Assembly (NCBI GenBank): GCA_021806845.1
Contig: JAKAPV010000145.1
Location: forward strand, 1-7,584
Direction of reading: 5' to 3'
DNA from: Bacillota bacterium
GTDB taxonomy: Bacteria; Bacillota; Sulfobacillia; JAJZYS01; JAJYTV01
DNA: 7,584 bases
A model generated the notes under the pieces. That model was not told the DNA's origin and ran no database searches. It was given only the letters and a program-made list of their open reading frames with translations. Numbering within the stretch: position 1 is the first letter of the stretch; the number at the start of each line of letters is the position of its first letter. Position numbers and translations under genes: made by a program. Positions 1 through 6,692 of this stretch are shown one piece after another.

Positions 1-1
1 G

Positions 2-31
2 CGGGAACTGCTGCAATGGCTGCGCGCCTGA
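2..31 (+). CDS. 3' end of an upstream gene, product unknown (partial)
   Basis: The frame starting at base 2 reads RELLQWLRA and stops at TGA (29-31). The peptide looks like an ordinary protein C-terminus and would overlap the cca start by 16 bases, a common arrangement for translationally coupled genes. The fragment is too short to identify a family. It is included because cca has only a weak ribosome binding site and is probably transcribed together with a gene to its left. Confidence 0.35.
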   Translation, partial: RELLQWLRA

Positions 32-1143
32 GCGGCGGGCAGCGCGCCGGAGCCCTGCCGCCGGCGGTCCTGGGGGTCTGGGACCGGCTGCAGGCGGCAG
101 GCGATACCTACCTCGTCGGCGGAGCGGTGCGGGACCTCGTGCTCGGCCGCACGCCGCACGACTACGACCTTGCGACGGCGCTCTCGCCGGACGCGGCACA
201 GGCCCTCCTGGGCTGGAAGGAGGGCCCCGGCGGGCGGTTCGGCAGCCTGCACGCGCCGGGACTGCCGCTTGAGGTCGTTTCGCTGCGCGAGGAGTCTGGC
301 TACCAAGACCGCCGCCGCCCGGATACGGTGCGCTTCGGCGCCACCCTGGAGGTCGACCTCGCCCGCCGCGACTTCACCGTGAATGCGATGGCCATGCGCC
401 GCGACGGGCACGTCATCGATCCGTACGGAGGGCGCCGCGATCTGATGCGGCGCCGGCTCGCCGCGGTCGGCGATCCGGAGGTGCGCTTGCGCGAGGACCT
501 CCTGCGCGTCCTGCGCGCCTATCGCTTCTCGGCGCAGCTCGGGTTCCGGATCTCCACCGCGCTGCGCGCGACCGCCCGCAGGCTCGCGGGCGAGCTCTCG
601 CAGGTGGCGTCCGAGCGCGTCGGAGAAGAACTCTGGCGGCTCCTCGACGGCCCGGCGGCGCTCTCGGCCCTGCGGCGCGCCGAACGCGACGGCGTGCTCG
701 CCGCGGCGGCGCCCTGGCTGCACCCGACGCATCCCGTGCAGGATCGGCTCGCACGCATACTCGCCTGGACGCACGGCGCCCAGACCGAGGCGGTGCTGGC
801 AGCGGCGGAGCGATTTGGCTGGCCGCGGGCGGCGCGCCTCGCTCTGGGGCGCGCGTATGCGCTGCGCTATGCCGTGCTCTCGACCCCGGAGCGCGCGCGC
901 TGGCGCGAGGAACTCGCCGCCGTGGGCGGCGACACGGCGATGCTGCTCGTGCGCGCTGGCGGGGGAGCGCGCCTGCAGGCATTCGCGCGGATGTACGGGC
1001 GCGAGGGCGTCGTCGACCGCACGCGCCTGCCGCTGCGCGGCCAGGAACTCGCCCGGGCACATGCAACCGAGGACCGGGAAATCGGCCGGCTGGAGCGAGA
1101 GGAGCTGCGGCGCCTCTGGCGCGACCCGCGCAGCGTCCTCTAG
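16..1143 (+). CDS. cca: CCA-adding tRNA nucleotidyltransferase (class II)
   Basis: The product is predicted to add or repair the 3'-terminal CCA of tRNAs in the cytoplasm, using CTP and ATP without a nucleic acid template. The 375-residue length fits bacterial class II enzymes. The head domain shows the GG motif in LVGGAVRD (residues 33-40), then the metal-binding DYD in HDYDLAT (D49 and D51). E86 in LEVVSLR is the likely third carboxylate. The neck motif RRDFTVNAMA spans 117-126 and is followed by DPYGG (135-139). The nucleotide-recognition motif EDLLR lies at 160-164, within a stretch ending RFSAQLGF. The remainder is the alpha-helical body and tail that hold the tRNA. The ATG start has only a weak upstream GGGA (3-6), consistent with coupling to an overlapping upstream gene. 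The gene converges on gltB. A plain poly(A) polymerase or an A-adding-only enzyme of the same superfamily cannot be fully excluded, but the motifs favour CCA addition. Confidence 0.93.
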   Translation: MAARLSGGQRAGALPPAVLGVWDRLQAAGDTYLVGGAVRDLVLGRTPHDYDLATALSPDAAQALLGWKEGPGGRFGSLHAPGLPLEVVSLREESGYQDRRRPDTVRFGATLEVDLARRDFTVNAMAMRRDGHVIDPYGGRRDLMRRRLAAVGDPEVRLREDLLRVLRAYRFSAQLGFRISTALRATARRLAGELSQVASERVGEELWRLLDGPAALSALRRAERDGVLAAAAPWLHPTHPVQDRLARILAWTHGAQTEAVLAAAERFGWPRAARLALGRAYALRYAVLSTPERARWREELAAVGGDTAMLLVRAGGGARLQAFARMYGREGVVDRTRLPLRGQELARAHATEDREIGRLEREELRRLWRDPRSVL

Positions 1144-1310
1144 CCATTGGGCAGATCGCCGGATGCGCAAAGACCTTTGCAAGCATGCTCGTAGCGTATC
1201 AGCGTCCGGCTCCTGTCAGCCGGTCCGCCCTGTGCTCGACGGCACTGGAGAGGGGAGATCGGCATGGCTGGCCTGGCGCTCCTCGGGGGACCCGCGGTGC
1301 CATGCTGGAG
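1144..1310. other. Convergent intergenic region between cca and gltB
   Basis: This 167-base gap separates two genes that end towards each other, so terminators are expected. A small hairpin, GCAAA-GACC-TTTGC (1167-1180), lies 24 bases past the cca stop and can be lengthened by ATGC/GCAT across a two-base bulge (1163-1186). A second inverted repeat, GCATGGC (1262-1268) with GCCATGC (1299-1305), lies just past the gltB stop on the - strand and encloses GC-rich sequence. Neither is followed by a convincing T-run, so both are only candidate terminators. No coding sequence is supported here. Confidence 0.3.
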
Positions 1311-4300
1311 CTAGGCGATCGAGCCCTCCTCCGCGCCGGGCGGAGCCGGTGCGCGCTGCTCGCCCTTCGGGGCGAGACGCACGAATCTGCGCCGCCAAAG
1401 CGGCCACTCCCGCAGGATCTCGACTGCGCGGGTGCTGCCGGTCTTGCGGCGGAATTCCTCGATCAGGGCGTAGAGCCGGTCCTCGTCGCCCGGCAGGAGG
1501 TCGGTGGGAGCGACGAGGTCCGGGTTGCGCCTGCGCGCGAACTGGCCGTCGACGTCGAGGACGAACGCCTCGCCGCCGGTCATGCCTGCGGCGAAGTTGC
1601 GGCCGGTAGTGCCGAGCACGACGACGGTGCCCATCGTCATGTACTCGCACCCGTGGTCGCCCACGCCCTCGACGACGGCAACCGCGCCGGAGTTCCGGAC
1701 GGCGAAGCGCTCGCCGGCCCGGCCGGCTGCGTAGAGGCGCCCGCCGGTGGCGCCGTAGAGCACGGTGTTGCCGAGCAGCACGTGCTCGTGGGACGGCCCG
1801 CGCAGACGCGGCGGGCGGCGGATCACGATCTCGCCGCCGGCCATGCCCTTGCCGACATAGTCGTTGGCGAGCCCGACCAGCGTGAAGGAAACGCCTGGGG
1901 TCATGAAGGCGCCGAACGACTGGCCGGCGACGCCTTCGAAGGTAACGCTGACGGATGCGTCCGGCAGGCTGCCGTCGGACAGGGCCGCGATGCGGCGGAA
2001 GAGGGCCGCACCGACGGTGCGGTCGGTGTTCGCGATCCTGCACCAGAGGTGGAGTGGGAGCCCCCCTTGCAAGACCTCCCCGGCGGCGGCGACGATCTGA
2101 TCGTCGAGCCGCTCCTTTGGGGGCGGCAGGTTGCGCGGGCCGGCATGGCGGCGCGGCTGCGCCGCCGAGGCCGGGGGCACGTGGAGCAGCCGCCCGAGCG
2201 CCAGAGGGTGCGGGGCGCCGTCCTCCCGCGGCACGAGGAGCTCCGTCTGCCCGATGATCTCGTCCAGGCTGGAGAAGCCGAGGGAGGCGAGCAGCTCGCG
2301 CACCTCCTGCGCGACGAGGATGAAGTAGCGCATCACCTTCTGCGGAGTCCCCGTGAACTTGGCACGCAGCTCGGGCTTCTGCGTCGCGACGCCAACAGGA
2401 CAGTTGTCCGTGTGGCAGATGCGCATCATGGTGCAGCCCTCAGCCACCATGGCCGCTGTGCCGAAGCTGAACTCGTCCGCGCCCAGCAGGGCGGCCACGA
2501 GCACATCGCGCCCTGTGCGCAGGCCGCCGTCCACGCGGAGCGCGACGCGCTGGCGCAGGCCGCTTGCGAGCAGCGTCTGCTGGGTCTCCGCGAGCCCGAT
2601 CTCCCAGGGAGCGCCCGCGTTCTTGACCGAGTCGAGCGGCGAGTTGCCCGTGCCGCCAGCGTGGCCGCTGATCAGGATGACATCCGCATGGCACTTCGCG
2701 ACACCGGCGGCGATGATGCCTACCCCGCTCTGAGCGACGAGCTTGACGGAGATGCGGGCCTCCGGGCTCAGCTGCCGGAGGTCGTAGATGAGTTGGGCGA
2801 GGTCCTCGATCGAGTAGATGTCGTGGTGGGGCGGCGGCGAGATCAGCGTGATGCCGGGAGCCGTGTGGCGCAGCCGCGCGACGTAGTCCGTCACCTTGTT
2901 GCCCGCGATCTGCCCGCCTTCGCCGGGCTTCGAGCCTTGGGCCATCTTGATCTGGAGCTCCTCCGCGTGGACGAGGTAGGACGGGGTCACGCCGAAGCGG
3001 GCGGAAGCGACCTGCTTGATGGCGCTGCTGCGCTCGCCGCGCAGGCGCCCCGGGTCCTCGCCGCCTTCTCCAGAGCCCGAGAGCGCTCCGAGGCGGTTCA
3101 TCGCGACGGCGAGCGTCTCATGGGCCTCCGGCGACAGCGATCCGAGAGACATGGAACCGGTGGAGAAGCGGCGCACGATCGCCTGGACCGGCTCCACCTG
3201 CGAGAGGGGGATCGGGGGGCGGGAGGAGCGCAGCGCGAGCAGGTGGCGCAGTTGGCTGGGGGTCTCTGCGGCGAGCAGTTCGCGCAGATGCTGGTAGCGC
3301 CGGTAACCCTCCGTCTGCCGGATCGCGTCCCCCTCGGCCAGGGGATCTTCGGGCGCGTCCTCGAGCGATGCCTGGATCGCGGCCACGACCTCAGGGCGGA
3401 ACTCGTGCTTCTCGCCGTCCTTGCGGAACTGGTAGAAGCCGCTCAGGGCCGGCTTCGCCGCTGGATCTCCGAAGGCGCGGCGGTGTGCGGACAGCATGCG
3501 AGCGGCGATCTCCTGCAGGCCGATGCCCCCGACCGCCGACGGCGTACCCGTAAAGCAGGCGTCGATGACGTCCTGGCCGATGCCGACCGCTTCAAAGATC
3601 TGCGCGCCGATGTAGCCGTCGGCCGTCGATATGCCCATGCGCGACATCACCTTGCGCAGGCCGTCCTCCAGCGCGCGGCGGAAATTGCGCTCGGCCTGCG
3701 CGGCGGTGAGGCCGCCCTGGACGCGCCCGCGGTCCGCCATGTCGCGGATCATCCCAAGCGCGAGATAAGGGTTCACGGCGTTTGCGCCGTAGCCGAGGAG
3801 CGCTGCGATATGGTGCACCTCGCGCGGCTCGCCGCTCTCCACGATCAGGCTCGTGCGCATGCGCCGCCCGGTGCGCAGGAGATGGCGGTGGACGGCGGCG
3901 AGGGAGAGCAGGGAGGGGATCGGGACATGCTCCGTATCGACGCCGCGGTCGCTCAGGATCAAAAGACCCGCTCCCGCGTCGACGGCTCGGGCCGCCTCGG
4001 CGCGCAAGCGCTCAAGCGCGGGCTCGAGTCCCTCGGCCCCCTGCGCGCGCAGGAAGTGCGTGCGCAGCACGGCATGGCGCAGCGCCGGATGCACCTCGGC
4101 GCAGCCGCGCAGCGCCTTCAGATCCGCATCGCCGAGGATCGGGCTTTGCAGTTCGACGAGCCGTGCGTGCTCGGGGAGTTCCTGCAGTACGTCCCCGCGC
4201 GGGCCGAGACGCGACTGCAGCGAGAAGACGAGTGACTCGCGCAGGTGATCGATCGGGGGGTTCGTGACCTCCGCGAAGCGCTGCTTGAAGTAGTGGAACA

Positions 4301-5798
4301 GGGGGCGCTCAAATTCCGAGAGCACGGCATGGGGCGTGTCGTCGCCCATCGCGCCGTTCGGGGGCTTGCCGTGCGTCAGCATCGGGCGCAGGACCTGCGC
4401 GATCTCCTCGGACGTGTAGCCGAACGCCGCCTGCAGGATGTCGAGGTCGGCTGGCGACAGCTGGGGCAGCCCATCGCTGGGGATCTCGAAACGCGACGGG
4501 GACAGGGAATGCTCGGCAACCCACTGGCCGTAGGGTGCCCTGCCGCAGACCTCGGCCCTGTTCTCCTCGGGCTCCAAGACCTTCCCGCGCAGGACGTCGA
4601 CGGAGAGCATCTCGCCGGGGCCGAGCTTGCCGTAGCGCTGCACATCGCCGGGCGAAAGGCCGAAGATGCCTGCCTCCGAGCCCGCGACGACGAGCCCGCC
4701 CTTTGTCACCGCATAGCGCATCGGCCGCAGCCCGTTGCGGTCCAGCGTTGCCCCGACGATCGCGCCATCGCTGAAGACGAGTGCTGCCGGTCCGTCCCAT
4801 GGCTCCATCAGGCAGGCGTGGTAGCGGTAGAAGGCCCGGCGCTCGGGGGCGAGGTCGGAGACGGCGTCCCAGGCCTCCGGCACGAGCATCATCAGGACGT
4901 GCCGCAGGTCGCGGTCCGAGAAGAGATCGAGATGTTCCGCCGCGTTGTCGAGCATGCCGGAGTCGGAGGTGGCGGGGTCGATCACACCGGGCAGGCGCGC
5001 CTCCATCGCTTGGACGTTGCCCTGCAGCGTGTTGATCTCCCCGTTGTGCGCGAGGCGCCGAAACGGCTGGACGCGGCTCCAGTTCGGCGCCGTGTTGGTG
5101 CTGAAGCGCTGGTGGAAGACGCAGATCTGCGTCTCGTAGAGAGGGTCCGCAAAGTCGAGGAAGAAGTGCTGGAGCTGCTCTGCCGAGAGCAGGCCCTTGT
5201 AGACGAGGGTCTTTGCGGAGAGCGAGGCGATGTAGAGGTCATCGCGCCAGGGCCCGTAGGCGCGGAAGGCGCGCTCCATGCCTCGGCGTGCGCGGTAGAG
5301 GCGGCGCTCGAAGGCGGGCTCGTCATCGCCGGCCGGCCGCAGCGCGATCAGCTGCCGCAAGGCGGGAGCGCTCCGGCGTGCGCTTTCCCCCAGGAGATCG
5401 AGACGCACGGGGACTTCGCGCCACGTGAATTCCGCGATGCCCTCCGCGCGCAGCGCCGCCGCAGCGTCGCTGCAGGCAGCCAGGCGCTCTTCCGGAGCCT
5501 GCGGCAGAAAACAGAGCCCAACGGCGATCCGCGAGGGGTCTGGGCAGGCCAAGCCGAGACGCTCGAGCTGCGCCGCCATCAGGCGTCTCGGCACCTGGGT
5601 CATCACGCCGGCGCCGTCGCCGGTCGCGCCGTCGGCTCCCACCGCGCCGCGGTGCGCGACGCGCTCCAGGGCCTGCAGGCCCAACCGAAGGACGGCGTGG
5701 GACGGGGCGTGGAGGGTGGCTGCGAAGCCTACCCCGCAGGCGTCACGCTCGTCGTGCGGGTCATGCAGCCCTCTGCGGCTGCCGCTTGGGTACAACAA
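1311..5798 (-). CDS. gltB: Glutamate synthase large (alpha) subunit, non-ferredoxin type
   Basis: GOGAT converts glutamine, 2-oxoglutarate and reductant into two glutamates. All family domains are present in about 1495 residues. A short propeptide precedes C21 (DACGVGF), which should become the N-terminal amidotransferase nucleophile after cleavage. The class II glutaminase domain follows (about 21-420; RFSTNT, NGEINT), then a central domain. The FMN synthase barrel (about 850-1190) carries GEGGEDPGR, KPGEGGQ and ISPPPHHDIYSIEDL. The 3Fe-4S cysteines are C1122-x5-C1128-x4-C1133. The C-terminal beta-helix (about 1230-1475) carries GVAGQSFGAF. Ferredoxin-dependent enzymes have a long insertion between GGED and the SAIKQ motif. 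Here only about ten residues separate them (915-924), so this should be an alpha subunit needing a GltD-like NAD(P)H partner, and none is adjacent. The start is TTG at 5798, chosen for the AAGGAGGGG site six bases upstream. The leader contains a lysine riboswitch. Confidence 0.96.
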   Translation of the reverse strand: MLYPSGSRRGLHDPHDERDACGVGFAATLHAPSHAVLRLGLQALERVAHRGAVGADGATGDGAGVMTQVPRRLMAAQLERLGLACPDPSRIAVGLCFLPQAPEERLAACSDAAAALRAEGIAEFTWREVPVRLDLLGESARRSAPALRQLIALRPAGDDEPAFERRLYRARRGMERAFRAYGPWRDDLYIASLSAKTLVYKGLLSAEQLQHFFLDFADPLYETQICVFHQRFSTNTAPNWSRVQPFRRLAHNGEINTLQGNVQAMEARLPGVIDPATSDSGMLDNAAEHLDLFSDRDLRHVLMMLVPEAWDAVSDLAPERRAFYRYHACLMEPWDGPAALVFSDGAIVGATLDRNGLRPMRYAVTKGGLVVAGSEAGIFGLSPGDVQRYGKLGPGEMLSVDVLRGKVLEPEENRAEVCGRAPYGQWVAEHSLSPSRFEIPSDGLPQLSPADLDILQAAFGYTSEEIAQVLRPMLTHGKPPNGAMGDDTPHAVLSEFERPLFHYFKQRFAEVTNPPIDHLRESLVFSLQSRLGPRGDVLQELPEHARLVELQSPILGDADLKALRGCAEVHPALRHAVLRTHFLRAQGAEGLEPALERLRAEAARAVDAGAGLLILSDRGVDTEHVPIPSLLSLAAVHRHLLRTGRRMRTSLIVESGEPREVHHIAALLGYGANAVNPYLALGMIRDMADRGRVQGGLTAAQAERNFRRALEDGLRKVMSRMGISTADGYIGAQIFEAVGIGQDVIDACFTGTPSAVGGIGLQEIAARMLSAHRRAFGDPAAKPALSGFYQFRKDGEKHEFRPEVVAAIQASLEDAPEDPLAEGDAIRQTEGYRRYQHLRELLAAETPSQLRHLLALRSSRPPIPLSQVEPVQAIVRRFSTGSMSLGSLSPEAHETLAVAMNRLGALSGSGEGGEDPGRLRGERSSAIKQVASARFGVTPSYLVHAEELQIKMAQGSKPGEGGQIAGNKVTDYVARLRHTAPGITLISPPPHHDIYSIEDLAQLIYDLRQLSPEARISVKLVAQSGVGIIAAGVAKCHADVILISGHAGGTGNSPLDSVKNAGAPWEIGLAETQQTLLASGLRQRVALRVDGGLRTGRDVLVAALLGADEFSFGTAAMVAEGCTMMRICHTDNCPVGVATQKPELRAKFTGTPQKVMRYFILVAQEVRELLASLGFSSLDEIIGQTELLVPREDGAPHPLALGRLLHVPPASAAQPRRHAGPRNLPPPKERLDDQIVAAAGEVLQGGLPLHLWCRIANTDRTVGAALFRRIAALSDGSLPDASVSVTFEGVAGQSFGAFMTPGVSFTLVGLANDYVGKGMAGGEIVIRRPPRLRGPSHEHVLLGNTVLYGATGGRLYAAGRAGERFAVRNSGAVAVVEGVGDHGCEYMTMGTVVVLGTTGRNFAAGMTGGEAFVLDVDGQFARRRNPDLVAPTDLLPGDEDRLYALIEEFRRKTGSTRAVEILREWPLWRRRFVRLAPKGEQRAPAPPGAEEGSIA

Positions 5799-5800
5799 AT

Positions 5801-5847
5801 GCCACCCCTCCTTCGTCGGGCTGCAGTGGACGTCTCGGAGGAGTGGC
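5801..5847 (-). promoter_or_regulatory. Shine-Dalgarno-sequestering hairpin of gltB (riboswitch expression platform)
   Basis: On the - strand, GCCACTCCTCC (5847-5837) can pair with GGAGGGGTGGC (5811-5801) to form an 11-bp stem with one G-U wobble and a 25-base loop. The 3' arm contains nearly all of the gltB ribosome binding site AAGGAGGGG (5813-5805) and ends two bases before the TTG start, so the folded hairpin should block initiation. The bases after it (ATTTGTTG) are not a proper U-run, so translational control is more likely than termination. The 5' arm has an alternative partner inside the aptamer, at 5922-5937. The pairings are seen directly; the switching is inferred. Confidence 0.82.
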
Positions 5848-5916
5848 GTGCGCTCTTTGTAGTTGCGCCTGCGCAGCTGCTGGCTGTCTGGCCGCCGCTG
5901 CGCGCGACTCGTTCAC

Positions 5917-6100
5917 GAGATAGCGCTCCACCGCTCCCCGCATGCCGATGCGCAGGGACCAGTGACAGACTTGCACCTGTTCGATGCAGGTCCAACGCGG
6001 AAGGACTGGCGTCCTTCACGTTTCGGCGAGCGTCCCTTTCACGGCTCTTCCTCGGTGCCAGCCTCCGAGCCGCTACTCTTGGCGTTCGCTCCTCTATCTC
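5917..6100 (-). promoter_or_regulatory. Lysine riboswitch (L-box) aptamer
   Basis: The - strand RNA carries the conserved L-box blocks in the correct order: AGAGGAGCGAAC, AAGAGTAG, GTGAAAGGG, CGCTCGCCGAAA, CTGTCACTGG and GGAGCGCTATCTCG. The closing helix P1 pairs GAGATAG (6100-6094) with CTATCTC (5923-5917). P2 pairs GAGCG (6091-6087) with CGCTC (6032-6028), and further up CGGCTC (6072-6067) with GAGCCG (6047-6042). P3 pairs GAAGGA (6017-6012) with TCCTTC (6005-6000). Its loop holds GCCAG (6010-6006), complementary to CTGGC (6061-6057) in loop 2, which is the kissing-loop contact expected in this family. P4 is closed by GAC/GTC (5992-5990 with 5970-5968), and P5 by CACTG/CGGTG (5964-5960 with 5933-5929). 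The family binds L-lysine and usually switches genes off. The next gene on the same strand is gltB, an unusual target. Confidence 0.95.
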
Positions 6101-6141
6101 CACGTGGGCCGGGGCTGCCGGCCGACGGGTGTTAAGATCGT

Positions 6142-6170
6142 AATGTAAGGTCTGGTACGGCAGACGTCAA
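6142..6170 (-). promoter_or_regulatory. Sigma-A-type promoter of the riboswitch-gltB transcript
   Basis: On the - strand, a -35 box TTGACG (6170-6165, five of six consensus bases) is separated by exactly 17 bases from a -10 box TACATT (6147-6142, four of six). Transcription would begin near 6133-6136. That gives a leader of roughly 335 bases that includes the whole lysine aptamer and the hairpin over the ribosome binding site. The placement, some 35 bases before P1, supports both calls. Confidence 0.75.
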
Positions 6171-6212
6171 TGGGCGAAAGCCGGAAATGGCAGCCAGACG
6201 GCGGGAAAAGTC

Positions 6213-6238
6213 TTGCAGTAGAACAAAAGTTCTATCAT
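6213..6238 (+). promoter_or_regulatory. Possible promoter of the VOC gene
   Basis: TATCAT (6233-6238) matches five of six bases of a -10 box. The only -35-like sequence is TTGCAG (6213-6218), which is weak and only 14 bases away, so the promoter would be poor or activator-dependent unless the true -35 is elsewhere. The predicted transcript would start near 6245, with a leader of about 30 bases before the VOC start codon. The spacer is occupied by a LexA-type inverted repeat. Confidence 0.4.
6219..6234. promoter_or_regulatory. LexA/DinR-type SOS box candidate
   Basis: TAGAACAAAAGTTCTA is a perfect inverted repeat with six-base arms around AAAA. Its core, GAAC-N4-GTTC, matches the LexA (DinR) operator of Gram-positive bacteria (known consensus CGAAC-N4-GTTCG), although the flanking C and G are A and T here. 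It lies between the presumed -35 and -10 of the VOC gene, where a bound repressor would block transcription. It is about 50 bases upstream of the gltB -35 box, so it is more likely to act on the VOC gene. No lexA gene is in the window, so the repressor is inferred. Confidence 0.55.
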
Positions 6239-6273
6239 CCTGGAAGCAGAAGACCTGTCAGGGGGAATGGCGG

Positions 6274-6645
6274 ATGCGGGTTCGCGCGGTCGATTTCGTC
6301 GGTGTGCCGGTTCCGGATATGGCGAGAGCGCAGGAGTTCTACAGGGACGTGCTCGGCCTTGCGCCGCTCAGCGAACACAGCGGCTGGTCCGAGTACGACG
6401 CAGGGAACATGACCGTCTCGCTCTTCACGGAGCAGGGCATGCGGAACCCAAGCCCGTCCATGCGCAACGCGCTGCTCGCGCTCGCGGTGGAGGACATGGC
6501 CACGGCGCTCGCCGAGGTGACGGGGAAGGGCGCGGCGATCGTGCAGGAGACGGCCGAGTATACGCCTTGCTACATGGCGATCATCGCCGATCCCTTCGGC
6601 AACTCGATCATCCTGCACCAGCGCAAGGACGGGACAGCGGGCTAA
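6274..6645 (+). CDS. VOC family (glyoxalase/bleomycin-resistance fold) protein
   Basis: This 123-residue protein has the two beta-alpha-beta-beta-beta modules of the vicinal oxygen chelate fold. The first runs from VDFVGVPVPD through the helix ARAQEFYRDVLGL (17-29). The second runs from LLALAVEDMATALAEV to the typical C-terminal DPFGNSIIL (106-114). The usual metal ligands appear to be missing. F8 stands where many members have His after Asp, the second-module His near residue 66 is absent, and I113 replaces the Glu of the usual GNxIE motif. It may therefore bind a small molecule without metal, as bleomycin-binding members do, but the substrate cannot be named. The ATG start at 6274 follows GGGGGA (6261-6266) with seven bases between. 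An in-frame ATG at 6187 lies upstream of the presumed promoter and would add 29 residues unlike the family, so it was rejected. The gene appears monocistronic. Confidence 0.85.
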   Translation: MRVRAVDFVGVPVPDMARAQEFYRDVLGLAPLSEHSGWSEYDAGNMTVSLFTEQGMRNPSPSMRNALLALAVEDMATALAEVTGKGAAIVQETAEYTPCYMAIIADPFGNSIILHQRKDGTAG

Positions 6646-6659
6646 GGTAGCATCTGGCG

Positions 6660-6683
6660 GGGGCCGCGCGATGGCGCGGCCCC
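6660..6683. terminator. Hairpin terminator shared by convergent VOC and L,D-transpeptidase genes
   Basis: GGGGCCGCGC (6660-6669) and GCGCGGCCCC (6674-6683) form a perfect 10-bp stem with a GATG loop. It starts 14 bases after the VOC stop and lies just beyond the stop of the opposing gene. On the + strand it is followed by GCTCTCTTCCT, a pyrimidine-rich but not ideal U-tract; on the - strand no T-run follows. It is therefore a good candidate for VOC termination and a possible one for the - strand gene. Confidence 0.65.
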
Positions 6684-6692
6684 GCTCTCTTC

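Noticed and set aside
5788..5820. T-box-like motif (GGGTGGCA) just before the gltB start
   Set aside because: The match covers only part of the T-box consensus and is explained by the ribosome binding site and its hairpin arm. No specifier stem is needed, because the upstream RNA fits a lysine riboswitch completely.
5788..5847. Intrinsic terminator in the gltB leader
   Set aside because: The hairpin is strong, but the following bases ATTTGTTGTACC are not a U-run. Its arm covers the ribosome binding site directly next to the start codon, so translational masking fits better.
1185..6143. Two long + strand open frames (1185-4235, about 1016 codons, and 4245-6143, about 632 codons) antisense to gltB
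   Set aside because: They mirror the gltB coding strand in GC-rich DNA, where stop codons are rare. Their translations are low-complexity in Ala, Arg, Asp and Glu with no recognisable domain. The second also runs across the riboswitch and the gltB promoter.
6187..6273. Longer VOC protein starting at ATG 6187
   Set aside because: The extra 29 residues are unlike the VOC fold and would be encoded across the SOS box and the -10 element. The start at 6274 has a good ribosome binding site.
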